Source: Halolamina sediminis (GTDB taxonomy: Archaea; Halobacteriota; Halobacteria; Halobacteriales; Haloferacaceae). Taken from it: DNA of 64,000 nucleotides. The position numbers were made by a program, and so were the translations under genes. Below are positions 43,058-51,946 of the stretch, one piece after another. Numbering within the stretch: position 1 is the first letter of the stretch; each line of letters begins with the position of its first letter. Where the stretch lies: positions 2,108,001 through 2,172,000 of the forward strand of contig NZ_CVUA01000001.1 of the NCBI RefSeq assembly GCF_001282785.1, read 5' to 3'. The notes beneath the pieces were generated by a model. The model was not told the origin of the DNA. It saw nothing but the letters and a program-made list of their open reading frames with translations, and did no database searches.

Positions 43058-44473
43058 TTACCCCCCGGCCCCGCTGGCGGCCGCGCTGGCCTCCTCCTCG
43101 TTTTCGAGGTTGGTCTCGGAGTCGATCGCGTCGCGGATTCCGTCGCCGAGCGCGTTGAACCCCGTCACGACGATCACGATCAGCACGCCCGGCATCACCG
43201 CGATGTGCCACGAGACGGTCGTGAGCAGGGGCTGGCCGACGTTGACGAGCCGGCCCCACTCCGGCGTTGGCGCGGTGACGCCCAGGCCGAGGAAGGAGAG
43301 GCCGGCGGCGCCGATGATGATGCCGCCGAGGCTCATCGACGCGTACACCAGCAGGTAGCCGACGACGAACGGGAAGATGTGCCGCAGCATCGTCCGCGGC
43401 GAGTCGAGCCCGTAGCCGTCGGCGGCGTCGACCCACGTCCGCTCGGACACCTGCAGCGCCGGCCCACGGACCGCCCGCCACAGCGACGGCCAGCCCGTCA
43501 GCGCGAAGATCAGCGAGAGCAACACGGCGCCGTTGTACAGCCCGGCGATCCACGTCTGGGAGAGCACCACCGAGAGCATGATCACCACCAGCAGCTGGGG
43601 CAACGACTGGGTCGCGTCGCTGAGCAGGACGATCGCGAGGTCGACCAGCCCACCGTAGTACGCGCTGATCAGCGCGAGCGCCGCCGAGACGACCGCGCTG
43701 ACGGTGATCGCGACGAGCCCGATGAACAGCGACACCCGCGCCCCGAGCGCGACCGCGGTGAACAGGTCCTGCCCGGAGGGTAACGTCCCGAATGGGTGGT
43801 AGCGGTTGTACCGATCGTAGCTGAACAGCCCGACGTTGCGCTCCTCGATCCCCTGTGAGGTCGACTCGAGGTTCGCCTGCCCGACCGTCACCGTCCGCAC
43901 CTCACCGGCGTCCTCGTCGTAGTAGCTCACCTCGTAGCTGAACGGGTCCTCGACGTTGCGCTCCATCGTCGTCGGGCCGAGCGCGGGCGCGAAGATCGAG
44001 AGGATCAGGAACAGCACCACGACGACCAGCCCGAACTGGCCCCAGCGATGGCGGCCGAACCCGCGGACCGCGTCGTCGCGGGGCGTCCAGTCGGCGTCGC
44101 GGTACTTCCGGCGCCAGAGGCGGTAGCCGTACCACAGCCAGACACACCAGACGCCGCCGTAGAGGAACGCCACGGCTACTCGCAGCGCCCACGCCCCCGC
44201 CGGCGACAGCCCGAGGAACGTCCCCTGCCAGCCGGAGCCGGGGACGTTCGCCCCCTGGTTCGGGATCGTCTCCCGACTGATCAGGGTGGGGATCGAGTCG
44301 GCGAGGCTCGAGACGCCGGCGCCGAGCGGAAGGAGCTCGGTGGCGAACTGCAGCAGCGCGCCGAACTCCGGCAGCACCAGCAGGCCAGCGACTAGCGCCC
44401 AGCCGGCGGCGGAGTTCACGAGGACGGGGAGCCGGCGCCTGCCGGCGTCCCGCTGATAGACCTCCCCGCTCAT
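43058..44473 (-). CDS. ABC transporter permease, DppC/OppC type, extended N-terminus
   Basis: 471 residues, much longer than the usual about 300. The extra N-terminal 150 residues hold two additional hydrophobic helices (GWALVAGLLVLPEFGALL and AWALRVAVAFLYGGVWCVWL). The normal part shows HPFGTLPSGQDLFTAVALGA then RVSLFIGLVAITVSAVVSAA and DATQSLPQLLVVIMLSVVLS. Overlaps the DppB-type gene by four bases. Confidence 0.9.
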   Translation of the reverse strand: MSGEVYQRDAGRRRLPVLVNSAAGWALVAGLLVLPEFGALLQFATELLPLGAGVSSLADSIPTLISRETIPNQGANVPGSGWQGTFLGLSPAGAWALRVAVAFLYGGVWCVWLWYGYRLWRRKYRDADWTPRDDAVRGFGRHRWGQFGLVVVVLFLILSIFAPALGPTTMERNVEDPFSYEVSYYDEDAGEVRTVTVGQANLESTSQGIEERNVGLFSYDRYNRYHPFGTLPSGQDLFTAVALGARVSLFIGLVAITVSAVVSAALALISAYYGGLVDLAIVLLSDATQSLPQLLVVIMLSVVLSQTWIAGLYNGAVLLSLIFALTGWPSLWRAVRGPALQVSERTWVDAADGYGLDSPRTMLRHIFPFVVGYLLVYASMSLGGIIIGAAGLSFLGLGVTAPTPEWGRLVNVGQPLLTTVSWHIAVMPGVLIVIVVTGFNALGDGIRDAIDSETNLENEEEASAAASGAGG

Positions 44474-45495
44474 CGTCGCTCCTCGTAGCCGATCCGCGGG
44501 TCGATCACCGTGTACAGCAGGTCCTGTGCGATGTTGATGGAGACCGTGATGAGGATGAACACGAACATCAGCGAGCCCGCGAGCGGGAGGTCGCCGCTAG
44601 TCATCGCCTCGTAGAACAGCGTCCCGATCCCGTTGATGCCGAACACGACCTCGACGAGCACGCTCCCGCCGACGAGCAGGTACGCCTCGCTGGTGACGAT
44701 CGGGATCAGCGGGATCATCGCGTTCCGGAGCACGTGCTTGCCGACGATCCGGTGGTCGGGGACGCCGGTGGCTTTCGCCATGTCGACGAAGTCCTCCGTG
44801 ATGATCTCGAGGACCGCCGTCCGGGAGAGCCGGAGCTCGTTCCCCATCGACGCCGAGCCGAGCACGAACGCGGCGGGGAGGATCTGCTTGGTCGCCGTGA
44901 CGAACCCGTCGACGGTGCCGAGGTTCGAGAGGTCGGGCGCGCCGACGAGCTCGGTCTCGATCAGGAACGACTCCCAGCCGGCGCCGAAGAACAGCGACTC
45001 CGTCCGGGACAGCAGCGCGAGCAGGATCACCGCCAGCCAGAAGTTCGGCATCGCCCGCCAGACGATCCCGCCGATCGAGGCGGCGTAGTCCTCGGCGGAG
45101 TTGGCGTTGAGCCCGGCGTAGATCCCCAGCGGGATGCCCACGAAGATGGGGATGAGCACCGCCCAGAGCCCGAGCCAGATCGTCCGCGGGCCGAACTGCG
45201 CGAGCAGCGAGATCGTGCTCTGTCCCGGGTAGACGACCCACGACTGGCCGAGGTCGAACGTGATCAGAGCCGTCATATACTCCACGTACTGCACGCCGAT
45301 GGGATCGGTGAGCCCGAGCTGTTGCCGGATGCGCTCCAGCTGTTCCTGTGCCTGTGCGCTGTTGATCGGGCCGACGATCGCGGCCGCCGGGCTGAGCGGG
45401 CCAACCCGGATGATCAGGAACGTCGCCGTCGTCCCCAGCCACAGCACGGGGATCGACATCAGGATCCGCCGGAACAGATAGGTGAGCCGATTCAT
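44470..45495 (-). CDS. ABC transporter permease, DppB/OppB type
   Basis: 341 residues. N-terminal LFRRILMSIPVLWLGTTATF, then a large external loop, LIRVG-like LIIRVGPLSPAA, and the membrane core GIPLGIYAGLNANSAEDYAA with the EAA-like segment DFVDMAKATGVPDHRIVGKH. Six predicted helices. Confidence 0.91.
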   Translation of the reverse strand: MNRLTYLFRRILMSIPVLWLGTTATFLIIRVGPLSPAAAIVGPINSAQAQEQLERIRQQLGLTDPIGVQYVEYMTALITFDLGQSWVVYPGQSTISLLAQFGPRTIWLGLWAVLIPIFVGIPLGIYAGLNANSAEDYAASIGGIVWRAMPNFWLAVILLALLSRTESLFFGAGWESFLIETELVGAPDLSNLGTVDGFVTATKQILPAAFVLGSASMGNELRLSRTAVLEIITEDFVDMAKATGVPDHRIVGKHVLRNAMIPLIPIVTSEAYLLVGGSVLVEVVFGINGIGTLFYEAMTSGDLPLAGSLMFVFILITVSINIAQDLLYTVIDPRIGYEERR

Positions 45496-45550
45496 GAGGC
45501 GTGGTCGAGTCGAACAGTTATCATGTGGGAAGAAAGATCCGCCGGCGGGC

Positions 45551-47395
45551 TCAGAACGTCACGTCGTCGTACAGTCGGTCGTGGAAGCCGCTGCTCTGGA
45601 TCGGCACGTCGACGTCGTCGTACCACCACTGCTGGCCGCGCGGGTGGTAGTTCGTCAGGTAGATCGCGTCCTCCCAGATCGCCTCCTCCATGGTGATGAA
45701 CGCCTCGTTGCGGGCCTGCTGTGCCGACTCGCCCGGGCCGAGGTTGTTCTGGATCTGCTCCCACGCCGCGGCCGCGCGCTCGGAGGCGTCGGAGGGGTCC
45801 TCGCGCCAGCGGACGAGGTTCCCCTCGTACGGGCGGCCGAACTTGAGCATGTCCATGGGCGAGGGGTACTCCAGCCCGTTCCCGAGGGTGTACATGTCGA
45901 GGTTGCCGCTGACGGCCTCGCTGATGATGGTGTTGAACGGCGCGCGCTCGATCGTGAGGTCGACGTGGATCGCCGACGCCTTCGACCGGAGGATGTCCGC
46001 GATCCGGGAGTAGGCGTCCGGGTTCCGGTCGTTGTACAGCGAGAGCGTGATCGAGGCGGGGTTGTCCGGGCCGTAGCCCGCGTCCTCCATCGTCGTCCGT
46101 GCCTCCTCCATCAGCGCCTCGTTGTAGCCGTACGGGAAGTTCTCCTCGGCGTGCTGGTCGTACGCCTCCTTCCCGCCGGGGTACACCGACGGCGGGCTCT
46201 GGTGGTAGGCCGGCTCGCCGACGCCGCGGAACCCCTGCTCGACGAAGTTCTCCTGGTTGACCGCGTAGTTCAGCGCCTGCCGGATCGGCTTCTCGACGCG
46301 CGAGCAGTCGAAGATGAAGTACGCGGTGTAGGCGTCGTCCCACGTCGCGTAGTTCACGGTCTCGTCGTTCGACAGCGGCCCGTACGTGCCGATCCGCTGG
46401 CCCAGCTCGCGGCTCTCCTCGAAGGAGACCTTGCTCGGGTCGAACCGGGAGTTGGGGAGCTCGAACGCCTGCACGCTCTCGTTGACCGCGCGCTGGTAGC
46501 GCGCCTGCGTGTTCTGGACCACCTGCATCCGGATCTCCTCCGGGCCGGGCTCCTCGCCGTGGTACTCCTCGTCGGCGGCGAGGACGACCTCCGTCCCCGT
46601 CTCGACGCTCTCCGTGCGGAACGGGCCCGTCCCGATCGGCGACTGCGAGGCGAACTCCGAGTACTCCATCTCCCCGTCGTACCCCTCGATGTCGCCGACG
46701 ATACCCTCCGGCACCGGGCTCAGCGAGCCGTACGCGAACCAGAACAGCGCGTCGAAGAAGGGGCTGGCGAGCGTCACCTCCAGCGTGGTTTCGTCGACCG
46801 CCTCGACCGCCAGACTCCCGGGCTCGTACACCTCCTGCTCCTCGCCGTCGACCGTCTCCGTGGTGGTCTCGTGCTCGATCTGGAACCCGCCATCGAGGAT
46901 CACCCCGCCTTCCTGACTGTTCTCGGAGGCGGCGAGGCGCTCCCAGGAGTACACCACGTCCGAGGCGGTCAGCTGGTCGCCGTTGTGGAACGTCACGTCC
47001 TCCCGGAGCTGGAACGTGTACGTCCGCCCGTCGTCGGAGACCGAGTAGTCCGAGACCAGCTGTGCCTCCGGCTCCAGGCTCCCGCGGGGGAGGCTGAACA
47101 GCTCACTGAACACGTGGTCGGAGACGAGCTGTGAGCCGTCGCCCTTGATCTGTACCGGGTCGAAGTTCGCCGCGTTCGGGATCGAGAGCGACAGCGTGTT
47201 CCCGGTCGGCGTCCCCTCGTCGGCGCTCCCCGGCGTCTCGCTCTCGGTCTCGGTCTCCCCGCCCCCGCCGCCGGTCGTCGGGGAGTCGGTCTCGTTCCCG
47301 CCACCGCTACAGCCCGCGAGCCCCGCGGTGGCGACGACCCCAGCCGTCTTCAGAAACGTCCGCCGTGGACGACCGCCCTCGTTGGAATCTTGCAC
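45551..47395 (-). CDS. ABC transporter substrate-binding lipoprotein, DppA/OppA type
   Basis: 614 residues from the GTG at 47395. Twin-arginine signal PRRTFLKTAGVVATAGLAGC with lipobox LAGC, then an acidic Thr/Ser/Glu linker and the large family-5 binding fold (LVSDYSVSDDGRTYTFQLRE, VVYSWERLAASENSQEGGVI, RQALNYAVNQENFV). Binds peptides, nickel chelates or sugars in other members; ligand unknown. Order here: binding protein, DppB, DppC, 150-residue protein; no ATPase genes in this window. Confidence 0.92.
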   Translation of the reverse strand: MQDSNEGGRPRRTFLKTAGVVATAGLAGCSGGGNETDSPTTGGGGGETETESETPGSADEGTPTGNTLSLSIPNAANFDPVQIKGDGSQLVSDHVFSELFSLPRGSLEPEAQLVSDYSVSDDGRTYTFQLREDVTFHNGDQLTASDVVYSWERLAASENSQEGGVILDGGFQIEHETTTETVDGEEQEVYEPGSLAVEAVDETTLEVTLASPFFDALFWFAYGSLSPVPEGIVGDIEGYDGEMEYSEFASQSPIGTGPFRTESVETGTEVVLAADEEYHGEEPGPEEIRMQVVQNTQARYQRAVNESVQAFELPNSRFDPSKVSFEESRELGQRIGTYGPLSNDETVNYATWDDAYTAYFIFDCSRVEKPIRQALNYAVNQENFVEQGFRGVGEPAYHQSPPSVYPGGKEAYDQHAEENFPYGYNEALMEEARTTMEDAGYGPDNPASITLSLYNDRNPDAYSRIADILRSKASAIHVDLTIERAPFNTIISEAVSGNLDMYTLGNGLEYPSPMDMLKFGRPYEGNLVRWREDPSDASERAAAAWEQIQNNLGPGESAQQARNEAFITMEEAIWEDAIYLTNYHPRGQQWWYDDVDVPIQSSGFHDRLYDDVTF

Positions 47396-47418
47396 ACGAG
47401 CGAGATGCTTTCTGGGAC

Positions 47419-47482
47419 GAAATAACGGATGGGATACAGGAAATACCACAGGGGTATGAATATTTTAAAGTCGTATAAGCCC
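47419..47482 (-). promoter_or_regulatory. AT-rich promoter region of the peptide transporter operon
   Basis: On the minus strand a TTATTTC element lies about 25-30 bases before the GTG start of the binding protein (around 47419-47426); a second, stronger AT block (about 47458-47482, containing tattttaaagtcgtataag) lies further upstream and could direct expression either way. Confidence 0.45.
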
Positions 47483-47555
47483 GTGAATACACATCTATAC
47501 GGGTCACTTCGGTCGCATCCGGAGGGCTATATAGCCGCCTCCCGCTCGACCCGAA

Positions 47556-47566
47556 GCTTTATTTCT
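47556..47566 (+). promoter_or_regulatory. TATA-like element for the 50-residue gene
   Basis: ctttatttctt about 27-34 bases before the ATG at 47590, the expected spacing for a leaderless haloarchaeal transcript. Confidence 0.5.
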
Positions 47567-47589
47567 TTAGGTACCCCTAAATCGAGTTG

Positions 47590-47742
47590 ATGCCGACGAA
47601 CGAGCCGGTCGAGGAGGCTGATCGGACGGAGCTGCCCGCCGTGAACGCCCACTGTCTCTCGACCGAGCGAACCGTGTTCACCGAAGAGGGGAACGAGGAC
47701 GGCTGGATCTCGACGGATCTGACCGTCGACGTCCGCCGCTAG
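47590..47742 (+). CDS. 50-residue haloarchaeal small protein (DUF7331-like)
   Basis: Encodes 50 residues beginning MPTNEPVEEADRTELPAVNA and ending with GWISTDLTVDVRR. Short, acidic, with one Cys in the middle (AHCLST). It has a TATA-like element at the right distance and codon usage like neighbouring genes. Its stop overlaps by four bases the convergent stop of the first Dps gene. Resembles a small protein family conserved in haloarchaea, of unknown function; assignment is from memory of the family, not a search. Confidence 0.65.
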   Translation: MPTNEPVEEADRTELPAVNAHCLSTERTVFTEEGNEDGWISTDLTVDVRR

Positions 47743-48284
47743 AGGCTGTCGTCGCCGAGGTAGCGCTCGATGGTGTGTGCGTCCTGCTCGATCGTAAGGA
47801 GTCCTTCTTCCAGCGCCTCGGCCGTGCGCTCGTCGCCGACCGATCGGGCCGTCTCGATCGCCTCGCGGACCGTCACCGCGAGCGTCGCGTAGCCGTCGAG
47901 GTCGCTCGCGAGCGCGTCGCGCAGCGCGTAGACGTCGCCGCCCTCGATCCGCATCGGCGCGTGCTCGCGGATCCCCATCGGACCGTTGACGGGGACGCCG
48001 CCCAGCGCGTGGACGCGGATCGCGAGCTCGTCAGTGAACTCGCTGAGGCGGTCGGCCTGTTCCTCGAGCCGTTCTTCGATCTGGTGGGACTCGACGCCCG
48101 CGACGGTCCAGTAGTGTTTGCGGAGCTGATTGAACAGGACGTACAGCCCCGAGAGACAACGGTTCACGTCGTCGATCACCGCGGCGGCCGCCTCGGGATC
48201 GAGCCGGATCTCGTTGTCGCCGACGCTCCCCCACTCGCGGCGCAGCTCCTCGTCGGCCGGGTGGCGGAGGTGTGGCGCACTCAT
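47739..48284 (-). CDS. Dps-family ferritin-like protein, paralogue 1 (degenerate ferroxidase site)
   Basis: 181 residues. Four-helix ferritin-like fold: DDVNRCLSGLYVLFNQLRKH, then YWTVAGVESHQIEERLEEQA, FTDELAIRVHALGGVPVNG, and a C-terminal helix ending IERYLGDDS. Compared with the full paralogue at 48858-49391, the first site His is kept (HYW), but the second His is Glu, one Asp is Glu, and the final Glu is Ile. DNA protection or iron storage activity is therefore doubtful. Overlaps the next Dps gene by four bases. Confidence 0.88.
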   Translation of the reverse strand: MSAPHLRHPADEELRREWGSVGDNEIRLDPEAAAAVIDDVNRCLSGLYVLFNQLRKHYWTVAGVESHQIEERLEEQADRLSEFTDELAIRVHALGGVPVNGPMGIREHAPMRIEGGDVYALRDALASDLDGYATLAVTVREAIETARSVGDERTAEALEEGLLTIEQDAHTIERYLGDDSL

Positions 48285-48853
48285 CGGTCCACCTCCACGA
48301 GCGCGTCGTCCTCGAGGTAGCGCTCGATCGTGTGGGCGTCGTCCTCGATCGTCTCGAGGCGGTCCGAGAGCAGTTCGTAGCTGGCCCCGTCGCCGATCTC
48401 GTCGGCGGTGTCGATCCCCTCCCGGAAGCTGACCGCCAGCGTGGCGTACGCGTCCAGATCGCCCGCCAGCGAGGCACGCAGGCTGTAGAGGTGCTCGGCC
48501 TCGAGGTGGACGGGCGCGTACTCCTGGATCTCCGGCGGCGTGCTCACGGGGACGCCGCCGATCTCCGTGATCCGCTCGGCGACCGCGTCGTCGATCTCGC
48601 GGAGCCGAGTGTAGGCGTCACCGAGGAACTCCGCGACTGCGCCGGACTCGGCGCCCTCGGCGCTCCAGTAGTGTTTCCGCACGAGGTAGAAGAGGTTGAA
48701 CGCCCCCGCGTGGGCGACGTTCAGCGCCTCCACCATCTCGGCGGCCTCGTCGGGGTCGAGCCGGACCGCGTTCTCGTCGACGGTTCCCCGTTCCTGTCGG
48801 ACGGTCCCGCCCGGCAGGTCGCGGACGAGCCGTCCGCGTTTGGGCTCGGACAC
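48281..48853 (-). CDS. Dps-family ferritin-like protein, paralogue 2 (ferroxidase site incomplete)
   Basis: 190 residues: LNVAHAGAFNLFYLVRKHYW, SAEGAESGAVAEFLGDAYTR, IDDAVAERITEIGGVPVST. The His of HYW and the distal Asp/Glu pair (DAVAE) remain, but the second His is Ala and its Asp partner is Gly. Middle gene of the tandem cluster, four bases after paralogue 3. Confidence 0.88.
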   Translation of the reverse strand: MSEPKRGRLVRDLPGGTVRQERGTVDENAVRLDPDEAAEMVEALNVAHAGAFNLFYLVRKHYWSAEGAESGAVAEFLGDAYTRLREIDDAVAERITEIGGVPVSTPPEIQEYAPVHLEAEHLYSLRASLAGDLDAYATLAVSFREGIDTADEIGDGASYELLSDRLETIEDDAHTIERYLEDDALVEVDR

Positions 48854-48857
48854 GGTT

Positions 48858-49391
48858 CTACTCCTGGACGAGCGTGTCGTTCTCGAGGTAGTGGTCGATG
48901 TCGTGGGCGTCGTCCTCCAGATCCTCCAGCACCTCGCGGAGGAGCTCGGCCGTCGCGTAGTCGCCGAGGTCGGTCGCGAGGCCGACGTGTTCGCGCACGT
49001 TCTCGATCACGTCGCCGTACGCCTCGAGGTCGGCCTCTAGCGAGTCGCGGATCGCGTACACGTCCTCGCCCTCGAACTCGACGTAGGCGTGCTCCTCCTG
49101 TGCGGCGGGGCCCGCGACGGGGACGCCGCCAAGCGCCTGCGCGCGCTCGGCGATCGCGTCGGCGTGGCCCTCGAGCGTCCCCGCGGCGGCGTCGAGGAAC
49201 TCGTGGAGGTCGCCGGACTCCGCGCCCTCGACGTTCCAGTGGTGCTTTCGCACCTGGTGGTAGAGCACGTACGCCGACGCGAGATCGCGGTTCAAGGCGT
49301 CGACGATCTGTTCGGCCTTCTCGGTGTCGATGCGAACGGCGTTCTCCTCGACGGTGCCGGCACGCTGTCGGGCAGTCTTCTGAGTACTCAT
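48858..49391 (-). CDS. dpsA: DpsA: DNA-protecting ferritin-like protein with complete ferroxidase centre
   Basis: 177 residues closely resembling haloarchaeal DpsA: LASAYVLYHQVRKHHWNVEG, AESGDLHEFLDAAAGTLEGH and ADAIAERAQALGGVPVAGPA. The inter-subunit iron site residues are all present: His of HHW, His in DLHEF, Asp in FLD, Asp of HAD and Glu of AIAE. Stores iron and limits oxidative damage. First gene of the three-gene cluster and nearest the promoter. Confidence 0.95.
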   Translation of the reverse strand: MSTQKTARQRAGTVEENAVRIDTEKAEQIVDALNRDLASAYVLYHQVRKHHWNVEGAESGDLHEFLDAAAGTLEGHADAIAERAQALGGVPVAGPAAQEEHAYVEFEGEDVYAIRDSLEADLEAYGDVIENVREHVGLATDLGDYATAELLREVLEDLEDDAHDIDHYLENDTLVQE

Positions 49392-49418
49392 AGTCGGTTA
49401 CAAGTAGGGACGGGAGAC

Positions 49419-49427
49419 GGATAAATC
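49419..49427 (-). promoter_or_regulatory. TATA-like element of the dps cluster
   Basis: Minus-strand GATTTATCC about 30 bases before the dpsA ATG; typical spacing for a leaderless haloarchaeal promoter. The only AT-rich block in the 122-base gap. Confidence 0.55.
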
Positions 49428-49513
49428 TTGCAGCCGATACCGCCCGATTTCGAGCGTTTCGGGCGGCCTAAACGCCCGATATAGGGGTTTTGGAACGCCG
49501 GCGTATCGGGCGG

Positions 49514-49987
49514 CTACTCCTCTCGGTCCCCGTATATGTCCTCGCCCCAGCCCTCGCCGTCGGCCGTGTCGTTCCGGTCGATGTAGTCCTCAAGCACCTC
49601 GTAGACGGTCCGGGCGAGGTCCGTCAGCGCGGTGTCGATCGTCGCGAGGTCGTCCGAGTCGAGCGACACGCTCACGTCCTGCTCCTGCCAGTCCTCGGGT
49701 ATCTCCGGCACGTCGAACCGGAGTCGGTCCTCGGTCGGATCCCAGTAGAAGTCGATCGCGTGGAACAGCCCGAGATCGCTGACGGCGCGGGCTTGCCGCT
49801 CGTCGAGGTCGGTGTACTCCTCCCACTCGTTGAACCCTTCCCTCCACGCGCCCGCCTGCAGCAGGTCCTCGAGGTCCTCACGGTAGAAATCTTCCGAGCC
49901 GAGCGTGTCGTCGTCCCACTCGAACTCCCGCGGCATCCCACGGTTCGAGAGGTCCGGCGGATCTGGTACTGCGATATCGAGTGACAT
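49514..49987 (-). CDS. Conserved acidic haloarchaeal protein, function unknown
   Basis: 157 residues: MSLDIAVPDPPDLSNRGMPR, FEWDDDTLGSEDFYREDLED, VSDLGLFHAIDFYWDPTEDR. No recognised domain, no cysteine, no membrane segment. A tttatcatt TATA-like sequence on the minus strand at 50008-50016 lies about 25 bases before the ATG at 49987, supporting this start over the longer reading. Confidence 0.72.
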   Translation of the reverse strand: MSLDIAVPDPPDLSNRGMPREFEWDDDTLGSEDFYREDLEDLLQAGAWREGFNEWEEYTDLDERQARAVSDLGLFHAIDFYWDPTEDRLRFDVPEIPEDWQEQDVSVSLDSDDLATIDTALTDLARTVYEVLEDYIDRNDTADGEGWGEDIYGDREE

Positions 49988-50322
49988 GCTAGATAGTTCG
50001 CCCGGACAATGATAAAGCCCGCCCTCGGGACGAACGCGCCGCTGGCCGTGAAGTGTCGCCCGGAACACTAACTGCCAGCCTCATCCCGGGGCTGCGTGCC
50101 GCGTCGGCTGGCTAACCCTCGTGCCGGGCGACCGGGTACGCCCCGGCGGGCGGTCGCTCTCACGACGGATGTTCCGCGCCCGGGTTCGCCACGCTGTCAT
50201 CGCTCCCATGCGGGAGTGCTCGGGTGGGGACTGAAGGCGCGGACTCGATCTACCTCCCGAAGCTGTTTAAAAGGTGCGTCGGAGCGGTTAGTCGTCGCCG
50301 GCTGCCCGCGGCGGCGACACCC
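49988..50322. other. 335-base intergenic stretch with nested inverted repeats
   Basis: Holds the promoter of the 157-residue gene at its left edge and an otherwise gene-free GC-rich sequence. Inverted repeats: gccagcc/ggctggc (50074-50080 and 50106-50112), agtgt/acact (50052-50069), ctccc-atgc-gggag (50203-50216), cgaccg/cggtcg (50129-50156). A TATA-like tgtttaaaagg lies at 50263-50273. The pattern could be a structured RNA on the minus strand, but no known RNA family was recognised. Confidence 0.5.
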
Positions 50323-51912
50323 TTACTCGTCCGACTCTGGGGCCTCCTGTGGCGTGTCGGTGGCGACCGGCTCGATCCCCTTGCGGTCCGCATCGAGCTC
50401 CGAAAGCCCGTAGACGAGCCCGACGAGCGCGAGGACGCCCACCGGTAGCAGCGCGACCGGGGTGATCCGGGTGACGCCCCAGACGAGCAGCAGCACGATC
50501 GCGACGAGCGCCACGGTGAGCGCGTAGTACAGCTGCGTGCGGACGTGGTCGACGAGGTCGGCGCCGGTGAACGTCGCCGAGAGCACCGTCGTGTCCGAGA
50601 TCGGGGAGCTGTGGTCGCCGAAGATGGCGCCGGAGAAGATCACGCCGACCATCGCCGCGATGATCGTGTGGTCGCCGGTGAGGTTCCAGGCGACGGGGAT
50701 CACGATCGGCGTCAGGATCCCCATCGTCCCCCAGGAGGTGCCCGTCGAGAACGCGATAAACGCCGCGAGCACCAGCACCAGCGCGGGCAGCACCGCGATC
50801 GGGAACTGGTCGCCGACGATCCCGGCGACGTACTCGCCGGTCTGCAACGCGCTCACGACCTCGCCGATCCCCCACGCGAGCACGAGGATCGACACCGCAG
50901 TGAGCATGAGGCCGAACCCGTCGATCACCGTGTCCGTCGACTCACCCAGCGTGAGGATGCCGTAGAACTTCCCGAGCGCGAACCCCGTGGCGACCATCGC
51001 GAACGAGCCGTAGATCAGTGCCGACGCGAAGTCGGCGTTGGTCACCATGTCCATCACGCTCGCGCCGGGGGAGTAGCCGGTCCACAGCGCGCTTCCGATC
51101 GTGACGGCGATGAGCACGGCGATCGGCGCGAAGAAGCTCACGAGGCGGGGGTTCGTCGCGCTCGGTTCGCCGAGGTCGGACTTCACGTCCTGCATCGGGC
51201 GGGCGTCCTCGCGACTCACCGCACCCGTACTCCAAGATCGGTGCTCCGCGTCGAGCATCTCGCCGAAGTCACGCCCGGAGAACACGATGATCGCGACCAT
51301 CACGACCGCGAGGATGGAGTACATGTTGAACGGGATGGAGCTGAGGAACACCTCGAACGCCGCCGGATGGTCGGCGACGCCCGCGGCCTCGTACCCGTCG
51401 GTGATGAGCGAGAGCTGGAACGCGACCCACGAGGAGATGCCCAGCGTCGCCACCGGCGCCGCCGTCGAGTCGACGATGTACGACAGCTTCTCTCGGGAGA
51501 TGCGCAAGTGGTCGGAGACGTCCTTCATCGCGGAGCCGACGATCGCCGTGTTGGCGTAGTCGTCGAAGAAGAGCACGACCCCGAGCAGCCACGCCACGGC
51601 GCCGACTTTCCGCTGGCTGTCGAGCTTCGCGATCGCCCAGTCGCGGACGGCGTAGGAGCCGCCGAGGTTCCAGATCATCGCGACGCCGGAGCCCAACAGG
51701 AGCGTGAAGACGAGGATGCGGACGTGGAAATCCCCGGCGACCGCGGCGACGATCCACTCGAACGTCTGGACGATCCCGAGCCCGCCCGTGTAGATCACCG
51801 CCCCGGCCCAGATGCCGAGAAACAGCGACAACACCGCCTTCCGGGTCGCGATCGCCAGCACGATCGCGAGCAGCGGCGGGAGCACTGACAGCGCGCCGAA
51901 CTCTGATGGCAT
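50323..51912 (-). CDS. nhaC: Na+/H+ antiporter, NhaC family
   Basis: 529 residues with about eleven or twelve hydrophobic helices: GALSVLPPLLAIVLAIATRK at the N-terminus, VGAVAWLLGVVLFFDDYANT (conserved FFDDYANT), FEVFLSSIPFNMYSILAVV and AAFIAFSTGTSWGTMGILTP. Exchanges cytoplasmic Na+ for protons, essential at high salt. A TATA-like gtataaaag lies at 51938-51946, 26 bases upstream of the ATG. Confidence 0.93.
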   Translation of the reverse strand: MPSEFGALSVLPPLLAIVLAIATRKAVLSLFLGIWAGAVIYTGGLGIVQTFEWIVAAVAGDFHVRILVFTLLLGSGVAMIWNLGGSYAVRDWAIAKLDSQRKVGAVAWLLGVVLFFDDYANTAIVGSAMKDVSDHLRISREKLSYIVDSTAAPVATLGISSWVAFQLSLITDGYEAAGVADHPAAFEVFLSSIPFNMYSILAVVMVAIIVFSGRDFGEMLDAEHRSWSTGAVSREDARPMQDVKSDLGEPSATNPRLVSFFAPIAVLIAVTIGSALWTGYSPGASVMDMVTNADFASALIYGSFAMVATGFALGKFYGILTLGESTDTVIDGFGLMLTAVSILVLAWGIGEVVSALQTGEYVAGIVGDQFPIAVLPALVLVLAAFIAFSTGTSWGTMGILTPIVIPVAWNLTGDHTIIAAMVGVIFSGAIFGDHSSPISDTTVLSATFTGADLVDHVRTQLYYALTVALVAIVLLLVWGVTRITPVALLPVGVLALVGLVYGLSELDADRKGIEPVATDTPQEAPESDE

Positions 51913-51937
51913 ATTCGTGGGGATATAGCCCGAGACC

Positions 51938-51946
51938 GTATAAAAG
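51938..51946 (-). promoter_or_regulatory. TATA-like element of nhaC
   Basis: Minus-strand CTTTTATAC, 26 bases before the nhaC ATG at 51912, the usual spacing for a leaderless transcript. Confidence 0.55.
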
